64,000 nucleotides of DNA from Triplophysa rosa. Taxonomy: Eukaryota > Chordata > Actinopteri > Cypriniformes > Nemacheilidae. This document shows, one piece after another, positions 55,749 through 64,000 of this stretch. The position numbers and the translations under genes are program-made. Each line of letters starts with the position of its first letter. Position 1 is the first letter of the stretch. The DNA lies in NCBI RefSeq assembly GCF_024868665.1, contig NW_026634162.1, positions 102,868-166,867 of the forward strand, in the 5' to 3' direction. The notes under the pieces are model-generated. The model was not told the origin of the DNA and made no database searches. It saw nothing but the letters and a program-made list of their open reading frames with translations.

Positions 55749-57056
55749 TATGACAGAAATAAAGTGAAAGTGAATATGTTAATGGTGTTTGTATTTAATT
55801 CTCCTCTTACGTGATCTTGACAGATTTCATGTGTTATTTACAGTTGATGTTCATTTCAAACTGTCAGTTGTAGTTAATGTTTTTTTCTGTTTTGTTCATC
55901 TGTTCTTTAGTGATTCTGCTTGTTAGCAGCAAATGTTTATCAATGATCGTCACTTCATTATTCACTCTCATTAACTTTTGCTGTGTAACTTAACTTAACT
56001 AAGACTAAATACAATATTTTATTGTGAAAACTCGCAGTATTTTTTTACAGTGTAGAGACATATTTCAGATGAGCAAACAATTAAAAAAAGGCAGCAGCTA
56101 TTTGCACTAAGTGTAAATAGCAATAGATGCTATTTACACTAAGTTTAAATAGCAGTAGGTTTTGTTTACACTAAGTGAAAATAGCAGCATTTCTTAGCTA
56201 TATACTCACTGAAAATAGACATATTTTCTTTGAATTAAGTAGTTAGATGCTTTTGGTACTTATAAGTAGTGACTGATAACGTTACTATTTGCACCTCAGT
56301 ATTGTTGTGCATTAAACATTATGCAATAATAACTCAGTGTAAATCATTATATTTATAAAAAATATTAAAATGATGGCAACATTTTGAGACATTAAATCCC
56401 TACACCTACTCCCAACCTTACCCTAAACCTAAACTTTATGAATAAAAATTAACTGTAGGTCTTAAATCAATTTTATTGAAAACAAAGGCCTTTAAAATCT
56501 GTAATGTGATAGAAAAAGGTAAAAAAGCATTTTCAGCAAGAGGTGGATTAGAAACCCAGTCTCCAGTGCCAGAGCTATACAGACTTTACGCCATTTGGAA
56601 ATGGTGTCATTCTTACACTTTCTCTATTCCAATCACATATTGTTGGGGGGAGCTAGTGCAAATAGTCTCTGGCAACAAGGGTGGCTATTTAGTGTAAATA
56701 AAATACAGTCTTACAAGTCTTACAAATGTAAATGCCGACATCAAAAAGACATGTCCCAGACGTATGTGTGCTATCAGGGATAGACTACAGCTCTGCACAC
56801 TCGAGTCTTTCTCTTATCAATATGACATATTTAAAATGTTGCCATGTACAGTATGCTATTTACACTTGCTGGACTTAAATATCTGCTCCAACTCATTAAG
56901 AGAAAAAAAATATTGCAAATATAGACATACTTTATATTTTTATTAAAAATGTATTTCACAGTGCCTTTATTCAAAGATGTTGCTTGAAAAAAAAAAACAT
57001 TTTTTTCTTTGAATATCACTGTTTAATGTCTCATCACAATGGTTTCTACCACTCAG
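55749..57056 (+). other. Intron; direct repeats of ~35 bp, then transmembrane exon acceptor
   Basis: At 56090-56180 three units of 'gctatttacactaagt(g/t)(t/a)aaatagca' follow one another. Inverted matching phrases recur at about 56690 and 56850 (gctatttagtgtaaat, gctatttacactt), suggesting a decayed inverted-repeat element. The end has an A-run and the acceptor ttctaccactcag. Confidence 0.45.
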
Positions 57057-57162
57057 CCCCACGGGACGGAGTCATGGGGGGTGTCACAGCTGCAACATTT
57101 CTGATTACCATTGTGATCGCTGTGATAGCATTACTGATATACAGGAAGAGAGCTCACAAAAT
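57057..57162 (+). CDS. ptprb: ptprb exon: transmembrane segment
   Basis: This 106-nt exon, phase 1 to phase 2, has the acceptor accactcag|CC and the donor aaaAT|gtgagt. It encodes (A)PRDGVMGGVTAATF, the hydrophobic run LITIVIAVIALLIY and the stop-transfer RKRAHK. This is a single-pass type I membrane anchor with a basic cytoplasmic flank, as in PTPRB. It joins the 45084-45190 exon (SLPLLTQS) in frame across an 11.9-kb transposon-filled intron. Confidence 0.87.
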
Positions 57163-57306
57163 GTGAGTGTGCGCACTATACACTTGCATTAACACACTGT
57201 GTTATGACTGTAGCTTAATGCTTTTAAAACACTCTTGGTTCCAGAATTGCTTCGAATTAATGTCTGTGCTGATGTTTATTTTGTTTACTCTGTATGTGTT
57301 TAAGAG

Positions 57307-57382
57307 CCGTACAGGAGAGTCCAGTAATGAAGATGTGTATGTGGAAAGAGTTGCCCACCTCACAGATGTGCTCAGCAATACG
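57307..57382 (+). CDS. Possible ptprb juxtamembrane cytoplasmic exon
   Basis: A candidate 76-nt exon has the acceptor gtttaagag|CC and the donor aatacG|gtacta. In phase 2 it would give (I)RTGESSNEDVYVERVAHLTD then VLSN. It sits 144 bp after the transmembrane exon. It does not clearly resemble the basic juxtamembrane segment I know from mammalian PTPRB, and the exit phase cannot be checked because the next exon is not in view. Equally possible: read-through intron. Confidence 0.3.
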
Positions 57383-58207
57383 GTACTACATCATTGCTTT
57401 TCTCGTTCCCACCACTATATCAGTAGCAAACCCTCAGGGCTCTTTAGGCCCTCTGTGATGACCTAAACGATTATTAAAAATAATATTTAAAAACTTTAAA
57501 ATATTACTTTTGTAAGGCACCACCCGCTGGTCCAATGACGGTATCCAGAGGCGTGGCGAGGCTTCACACGTGTTCTTGTCTTCCTTTGTTTAGTGAAACA
57601 GTATTTGCATGAAAGCACATTTCACTTAATTACCTCTATTTTATCTGACTCCAATTTAATAATATCTCAACTTCTCATTTAGTTTACATTTAACTTTTAT
57701 CATTAATAATTGTGAAATTTGGATGGATGTCTGATTTCTCTGTTTTATTCTAAATTACACTCCTTCATCCGATTCTCAATGTCGATTAGAGTCTCGCGCC
57801 GGCCGTTATATGCGGATCTCACGGTCACAAACTCGCCAGTCTTGGTCACTGCCAGAGGTTTCTATGACTAGTAATGCTCAGATGGCCGTCTCCAACCAGC
57901 ACTTCCTGAAACATTATTTGATCTAGTCCCCTTAGACTATGACAACTTAATTAAAGTAATGATTATTTCCAACCAGAGGTCATGACCACTCCATAGAGAT
58001 AAATAGACCAATCTTACTTCCTCTGACGGTAGCTTTATATAATCATGCCATAGTTTCCTATGTACACTTAGTTAGAATAATATTACAATAACCAGAGGTT
58101 TTGGTGACTTGCCCTATTTAGATTGGTCAGACAACATATGTGCTGTTCTAAACGGAAACGGTCTAATTACACTTAAACTAATGCCAAGTAGTTAGCCGGA
58201 GCTTGTT
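57383..58207 (+). other. Intron, unassigned
   Basis: No exon or nameable element. CpG is somewhat commoner near 57790-57850 (ctcgcgccggccgttat). It adjoins the LTR-like segment that follows; it could be leader sequence of the same element read on the minus strand, but no primer-binding site was recognised. Confidence 0.35.
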
Positions 58208-58551
58208 GTGGAAAAATATCAGTCTTGTAGTTCAAAAAATCTCTCAGACAAAGAAGGTCCGGGTGTCAAGGAGTTAACTTTATTTGCTCGAGCCAAACAA
58301 AGTGAGACGTTCCAAATCATCTAAAAACCAAGTGTTTTCAGTCTACAGTTATAGTGAAACTTCTGAAAGGTGGACCTTTCTAAAACCAATCAGATAGATT
58401 CCCGTTATCTCTTATTTTTATTAACCAATTGTTGATTTTCTGCCACCAATATATCCCAGGCAACAAGGTGCGTATTTATTCGTGGTAGGCTGGCTATTAC
58501 CTAATTTTTCAAATATATTTTTATATATCCTCGCCCACCACAATTATGTCA
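58208..58551 (-). mobile_element. Possible LTR fragment, minus strand
   Basis: On the minus strand the segment begins TGTGGTGGGCGAGG, has a TATA-like 'atatataaaaatatat' soon after. A polyadenylation-like 'gcaaataaagttaac' lies near its end, and it finishes TTTTCCACA (TG...CA). These are LTR features, but no flanking duplication or second copy was found. Confidence 0.35.
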
Positions 58552-59573
58552 TGGTCATCATGACCTTTTTCCCCTTCTTCACTTCCTTCTCTTGTCTTTA
58601 TCTGTGGCAAAACTGTGGCCTTGCTCAATGTAGATTGTAGTCATAGTAACGGGGCGGAACATGCCCAGATTTGGTCATACTGTAGGGTTGGGGCCGGAAA
58701 AAGTCCACAGATTTCATAAACACTGCCAGACATCAAAAACACAGCTGTGCAGGGTGCTTTTCAGAATCTCATACAAATGTGTTTAAAACGAAGAGCAATA
58801 CATAGTGAATAATGATCAAAAACATAAAGACAGATCAAAAACATAAAGACATATCATGAAATTCCTCCATAAGCTCTAAAATCTCAACTGGCGTGCCCAT
58901 TGCTCCACCTAATACAGGATTCTAGTCCGTCACTAACCTGAACGTAGATTTGCGGTAACAAAGGATATAGCGTGATCTACTAAAGTTTATAAACTCAGAA
59001 CAATACAGAATGAATTCAAACATAACAATTTATTAGCCAGGTAAGCATGATTCAAAATCCAATTCAAGATTCAATTCAATAATCAATGGCAATCAATATA
59101 ATTCAATAACAAATAATAGAAAATCATAAGAAATAAAGCAAAGAGAAGTTCAATGTTGCATGGCAAGAGACGACACACAGGGATTTGTGCGGGACATCTG
59201 GCTACAGATTCCCTCATATTTTTGTCAATTTCCCTTAAATACCAAACCAGAACAAAGCATTACGGAAATATGCTTTAGAGTTAGGAATTTGGGGGCTGTA
59301 CTTAATCTGCATACAGTAGGTGATTGGTGAAAGTTACCAAATGTGTGAGAAATGTTCCAGCACTGAGGGAAGTTTGCTAAGTTTTTACAAAACTTTGTTA
59401 TTACATTCTGTTGTTATGGGAGTGAGATCATTGTACCAGTTGCACTGAGACCTTTTGGATGATACCAAACATGTGTATGTTTTTTGTGCATGTGCCGTGT
59501 TCTTTTCTTGGTCCTTAGAGCTTTTGGGTGTCCTGCGTTGAGTGAGTGGGGGGAGTAAAGGAACAGTTGGGGG
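58552..59573 (+). other. Intron, unassigned
   Basis: No recognised repeat end, exon or RNA gene. Slight local direct duplication at 58820-58855 (aaaaacataaagacagatc / aaaaacataaagacatatc). Two minus-strand open frames at 59385-59630 overlap each other and run into the W element; rejected as genes. Confidence 0.4.
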
Positions 59574-61051
59574 CAGAGGTGGGTAGTCCAGGGGCCAAAG
59601 AGTAAAAGTCCTGCCATATTTTTGTTTCACCCATGAACTCTGAACGCTGATTTCACCAGAGGAGGAACCAATTCATTCCTTTCAAGTCTCAAGTCAAATC
59701 CCAAGTCCTCAAAGAGTTAAAGTTATTGAGATAATTAAGTGAGTAATGAAATAATGATTGAGCATTAGTGATGAACACCTGCTGTTAACAATCAACATCA
59801 CTGAAGAAAAGAGAAACACAAGAACTACAACTGACTTCAGCCACAGCCTTGGATGACATCAGCTGGAAGAAAGAAAACAACAACAACAACAACAACAACA
59901 ACACCACCACAATTGTGCTCAGTGTTTGCTTTAGTTGGGCTCTTGAGCCTTTCAGTAATTGAAAGAGATTTGCCTCTAAGCAATTACAATATTGTTTTAC
60001 AGCAAACATTTGTGTAACTCTGAATCAAATCTTAAAGGAGCAGAATGGTTTATGCTTTCCATGAATGAGTGTTTCTGGTTTAAATCTCTCCGGGTTTAAT
60101 AGTTACATTTGGATATAAAAAAACTCCTAAATAAATATCTTCAATATAGAGATAACAAATCCTGATCAGGCTATTAGAAATGAACATTTATCAAATGAAG
60201 CTTAACAATGGTGACAATAATTAGTCATACTGCATTGCATGATGGGAGTTTTTCATGCATTGCAGCATGAAGCTTTTTGTTGATTGTCACCATTGTTCAG
60301 CTTCATATGCTGGTTCTTGACGTCTGTGTGTGTCTAGAAAGTGGAGCTCAAATTTTTATATGCGTTACATTGATTTAAAATTCATTTACTGTAACTATTT
60401 GAGAAACACTTTGCTTGTTTCAAAACCTAACCTGCCTAAAAAAAAAAGATATGTGGCTGTAAACAGTTGAGTATCTCATTATATGAAAACAGTGAAGAGC
60501 TGCTCACTGCACAACTCTGATCTCTCTGCTTTACAACAGCACATGCATTGATACAGAGAGAAATCTAACACAGGAGTCAGGAGCCCAACTAAAGCAAACA
60601 CTGATCTCTCTGCTTTACAACAGCACATGCATTGATACAGAAAGAAATCTAACACAGAAGTCAGGAGCCCAACTAAAGCAAACACTGATCTCTCTGCTTT
60701 ACAATAACACATGCATTGATACAGAGAGAAATCTAACACAGGAGTCAAGGGTCAAGGGCTCAACTAAAGCAAACACTGATCTCCATGATGGTGACGTCAT
60801 TTTAACCAATAAAACATCAACATCTGATCCTCTGTGATTCTCAATAACAGCAGGTGTTCATCACCAATGCTCAATCATCATTTCATTAGTCACTTAATTA
60901 TCTCATTATCTTTAACTCTTTGAGGACTTGGGATTTGACTTGAGACTTGAAAGGAATGACTTGGTTCCTCCTCTGGTGAAATCAGAGTTCATGGGTGAAA
61001 CAAAAATATGGCAGGACTTTTACTCTTTGGCCCCTGGACTACCCACCTCTG
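59574..61051. mobile_element. Foldback hAT-like element (W family), complete
   Basis: The ends are cagaggtgggtagtccaggg and the mirrored 'cctggactacccacctctg'. The arms contain gtaaaagtcctgccatattt, the module gatgaacacctgctgttaac (59772), an (AAC)n microsatellite at 59877-59905, the core at about 59920, the loop at 60205-60300, and three 84-bp tandem units at 60519-60786. No matching 8-bp duplication was found at its edges. Confidence 0.7.
60519..60786. repeat. 84-bp tandem repeat (3 units) within W element
   Basis: The unit starts gatctctctgctttacaaca, continues 'catgcattgatacagagaga' and ends in the core half 'aactaaagcaaacact'. Starts at 60519, 60603 and 60687 give an 84-bp period. Single units occur in other foldbacks (for example 41206, 49981, 63810), so the array arose here by local expansion. 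Confidence 0.75.
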
Positions 61052-61570
61052 AAAATAACAGACCCACATGGGGACTGAAAAATATGAAATTGACCAAATT
61101 TGGACATAGGAGGTTTCCGCCCGACAGCGACGATATGAAGCTCAACAATGGTGACAATCAACAACATGCTGCAATGCAGTATGACTAATTATTGTCACCA
61201 CTGTTGAGCTTCATATGATAAATGTTCATGTCTAAAAGCCTGATCAGGATTTCTATTTCAATATTGAAGCGTTATTGTGGCATTGATATAAGAGTTTTTA
61301 TTTTTAATTTCAAAATGTAGTTAATAAACCCAGAGAGATTTAAACAGAAACTCTCATTCACCCAAAGAATAAACTATTCTGCTCCTTTAAGATTTGATTC
61401 AGTATTGCACAAATGTTTGCTGTAAAACAATATTGTAACTGCTTAAAGGCAAATATCTTTGAATTACTGAAAGGCTCAAGAGCCCAACTAAAGCAAACAC
61501 TGACCACAATTATGGTGGCAATGTTGTTGTTGTTTTTTCTTTCTTCCAGCTGATGTCAGTTGTAGTTCTT

Positions 61571-61740
61571 AGGCTTGTTCGACTTGATGTGGTGGCGAAG
61601 ATCCGACAGGCGGATGACATCAAAGAACCGCGAGAGCGATTTGAAAAACGATAAAAAATTTGCTTTCGAATCGCTCTCGCGGTACTTTGATGTCATCCGC
61701 CTGTCGGATCTTGCGGAACCGCATCAAGTCGAACAAGCCT
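61571..61740. mobile_element. 170-bp near-perfect hairpin MITE, CpG-rich
   Basis: The arms start aggcttgttcgacttgatg and end with the exact mirrored catcaagtcgaacaagcct. Inner phrases 'gatccgacaggcggatgaca' and 'accgcgagagcgatt' are also mirrored, so about 75 bp pairs with 75 bp around a short AT loop (61651-61662). It interrupts the W arm between gttctt and ttgtgtttc. CpG density is far above its surroundings, suggesting recent arrival. No coding frame. Confidence 0.8.
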
Positions 61741-61886
61741 ATTGTGTTTCTCTTTTCTTCAGTGATGTTGATCATTAACAACAGGTGTTCATCACTAATG
61801 CACAGTTATCATTTAATTAGTCACTTAATTATCTCATTATCTTTAACTCTTTGAGGACTTGGGATTTGATTTGAGACTTGCTTGTA

Positions 61887-62617
61887 TGGTGGTTTTTCTA
61901 GACATATTATTGACTTTTCTTATATTCTAAATATATTACTGAGTTTTCTTATATAAAATAGTATTCTTATATAAAAGAATACATTTAAAGGTAGTTATAG
62001 AGTTCATGTACTTCTCTGATCTTAACAAGGGCTACGGGACTCATGTATGAGTTTGAGCACTTGAACACCTGCGTACACACCAAATAACTTATCACGAACT
62101 GCACGTACACCACACACACTTTTGTAGAGAAGTTTAACTTATCGCATACAGCCAAGGACGCTGGGCTGCTCATTATCACTAAATCATGAGTTCATTTTTT
62201 AAAACCAATGTTAAATCATGTATCGTCCTAAAAGCCCCCGGAAAGGTGTCAAGATAAAGAGCACATGATATATGTATGTGTTGATTGAGAGGCGCTCCCT
62301 ACCATTAAATCCTAATAACTGTAGCGAGTGATAAGGGGATGGACTAATAAAAATAAGTGATGTCATGTAAAACCTGGTTGATAGAAGATGATGTCAGGTA
62401 AAACATGATTGGTTCGAAGTGTGATAACAACTTGAGAACAATGTATAAAAGATGGAGTCAGACATGTATTCGTTGGACATCATTGGGCGTCTTCAGATGA
62501 ACTCTGTATGTCTCTCTTTGCTTGCTTGAGCAAATAAAGATTGAAACCTCTTGAAACCTGGCTCTCTGGTCTTCGTGAATTCTTTCTACATTGGCTGATC
62601 GACTTTTTGCCACGACA
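61887..62617 (+). mobile_element. Probable solo LTR (retrovirus-like), TSD cttgt(a/g)
   Basis: A 731-bp insertion TGGTGG...ACGACA lies between cttgta (61881-61886) and cttgtg (62618-62623); excision restores the W arm. A TATA-like 'atgtataaaagatggagt' is at 62440, a polyadenylation signal 'caaataaagattgaaacc' is at 62528, and the R/U5-like 'tctctggtcttcgtgaattc' follows. This order (U3, TATA, AATAAA, U5) matches retroviral-type LTRs. No gag, pol or env remains. Confidence 0.6.
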
Positions 62618-62737
62618 CTTGTGACTTGAAAGGAATGACTTGGTTCCTCCACTGGTGAAATCAGCTGCTGAGTTCATGGGTGAAACAAAAATATGGCAGG
62701 ACTTTTACTCTTTGGCCCCTGGACTTTCCACCTCTGG

Positions 62738-63595
62738 AACCATGGTTTGTCATTGTTGTACGTTAAATAAGTCCTTGTAGGGATGCACATGTCTCACAGA
62801 AACTGATGTATGATGTTACGGTCTCTGTTAGCTCATCCAAATTGGTGGCAGCTGCATCTCCAATCAGTGCACTCTAAACAGGCTTTTAGGGGCCGCTCTG
62901 TTTCGTTGGTCCATCTCTTTACAGTCCTTACTACTGGCTTAGCAGTTTTAATTTTTTGCCTGTATGTTGGGAGAAGATGAACCAGGCAGTGGTCAAAGAG
63001 TCGTAGCTGCTCTGTGGATGGAGTGATATGCATCTTTTATTGTAATGTAGTAGTGGTCCAGAATGTTATTGTGTCTGCTAGGGCATGCAAAATGTTGTTT
63101 GAATTTTGGCAGTTCATGTGTGAGTTTTGTTTTATTAAAGTCTCCGAGAATGATTATAGCAGAGTCCGGGTGTTGTTGTTCTGTGTCTGCGATCTAATCA
63201 GCCAGCTGTTGTAGCGCCTCACTCACGTGCGCTTGTGAAGGGAATGTAAACACGAGAATGAATGAAGGAAAACTCCCGCGGCTTACAGTTAATGAAGAGC
63301 ACATCTACATTGAGACAGCACATTTTCTTTAACACTTGTACATCTGTACACCACCTCTGTTGATGTAAAAGCAAGTCCCATCGATTCTATATCGCGATCC
63401 ACTCTGAACAGCTGGAAGTCCGGCAGATGTAACGTGCTGTCCGGGATGGCTTCATTCAGCCAGGTTTCCGTGAAACACAGAGCATAAGAGTTTGAAAAGT
63501 CCTTATTTTTCCGAGAGAGCAGGAGTAGTTTGTCCATTTTGTTGGGTAGAGAGCAGACATTCGGCAGATGGAAGATTCTTGGAAGCCCCTAAAAA
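62738..63595 (-). pseudogene. LINE endonuclease region, minus strand, decayed
   Basis: On the minus strand, 63537-63380 encodes KNKDFSNSYALCFTETWLNE and then LHLPDFQLFRVDR, i.e. the apurinic-endonuclease-like domain of a LINE ORF2 with the conserved ETWL. The rest down to 62738 encodes linker sequence ending at the same 'caatgacaaaccatggtt' stretch with which the 46943-49154 copy continues. Frameshifts interrupt it. It is thus the upstream part missing from that copy. Its 3' part is absent, with a W-family right end directly abutting. Confidence 0.7.
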
Positions 63596-64000
63596 AAATA
63601 AATGACTGTGGGTGTCTATAAATAATAATGAGGTTAAGCCTTCAAAGAGATCTTTTTTTTTCTGACACACTGATATATCAACACTCATCATAAAAACCTA
63701 AACAATGGTGACAATCATCAAACTAATTCAGATAAACAGATCAACTGCAATGCATGCTGGGAGTCATGAATGAGTTTTGTACTGTGATGTTACCCAGCAT
63801 GCATTGCAGCATGCATTGATACAGAGAGAAATCTAACACAGGGATCAAGGGTCAAGAGCCCAACTAAAGCAAACACTGATCTCTCTGCTTGTTATTCTCT
63901 GAATAAGTCATATTTATTGTTTAATCATTCAATATTTATTATTCATAATAAGTAGATGAACTGTTGTCGGTTATATAAACTAATATTAATCCATTTATAT
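63596..64000 (+). other. Foldback loop fragment, then intron to window end
   Basis: 63700-63890 contains the loop caacaatggtgacaatcatc, gcaatgcatgctgggagtca and its complement. It then switches to the 84-bp unit (gcattgatacagagagaaat) and the core half aactaaagcaaacactgatc. No exon in the last 100 bp. Confidence 0.45.

Larger units (their letters stand above)
61052..62736. repeat. W-family foldback copy, left end lost, with two insertions
   Basis: The loop (ctcaacaatggtgacaatca at 61141, gattgtcaccactgttgag-like at 61189) is followed by the right arm: core complement at 61485, gttcatcactaatgcacagt at 61785, gacttgcttg at 61876, and the end 'ggactttccacctctg' at 62736. It is interrupted by the hairpin at 61571-61740 and the LTR at 61887-62617. 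Confidence 0.6.

Noticed and set aside
60519..60786. Regularly spaced repeats resembling a CRISPR array
   Set aside because: Units are contiguous 84-bp tandem copies without unique spacers, in a vertebrate intron; not CRISPR.

Overview
The window reads as nuclear DNA of a teleost fish, most likely a cyprinid. The support is the vertebrate exon/intron layout, Tc1/mariner and hAT transposons, a 5S-rRNA-derived SINE3 copy, an L2/CR1/Rex1-type LINE and the usual fish dispersed repeats. No host gene other than one is recognisable. It is a receptor-type tyrosine phosphatase on the + strand whose repeats, membrane-proximal domain and transmembrane segment fit ptprb (VE-PTP, an endothelial receptor phosphatase). 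The window starts inside one fibronectin type III (FN3) exon and ends after the transmembrane exon. The N-terminus lies upstream, and the catalytic PTP domain presumably lies downstream.

ptprb exons: a partial FN3 exon (1-212), then fourteen one-domain FN3 exons (10500-10763, 16363-16626, 27483-27752, 28013-28285, 28549-28815, 31295-31555, 31806-32069, 35112-35375, 35980-36243, 36427-36696, 36927-37190, 39671-39919, 41809-42078, 42201-42479). Three exons of the membrane-proximal region follow (43711-43860, 44227-44488, 45084-45190), then the transmembrane exon (57057-57162) and a doubtful cytoplasmic exon. All FN3 exons have phase 1 at both ends, so single exons could be skipped without a frameshift. 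Two of them (35980-36243 and 36927-37190) each carry one in-frame stop codon. This is the main oddity of the host gene.

Most of the rest is transposon-derived. 2501-5161 is an intact-looking hAT element with a perfect 8-bp target duplication and an open transposase. 17236-27424 is a degenerate Tc1-like element split by at least seven later insertions: a solo LTR, a hAT MITE carrying a minisatellite, two foldback fragments, a SINE3, a BED-finger hAT, and a second Tc1-like unit. That second unit (22973-26874) is unusual. Its two ends are inverted copies of the same 3' half of a Tc1 transposon, and they enclose about 2 kb of unrecognised, C-rich, G-poor, CpG-retaining sequence. The last ptprb intron (45191-57056) holds a foldback element, inside it a hAT-like foldback, and inside that a 5'-truncated LINE. 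It also holds further foldbacks and hAT remnants.

A recurrent theme is a set of foldback (long inverted repeat) elements with different outer termini but shared inner modules: a core around CACCATnATGGTGATCAGTGTTT, a module around GATGAACACCTGCTGTTAACA, and a loop around TCAACAATGGTGACAATCAAC / GCAATGCATGCTGGG. More than 25 half-copies of the core are scattered through the introns. All coordinates were read by eye; no alignment or database search was run.
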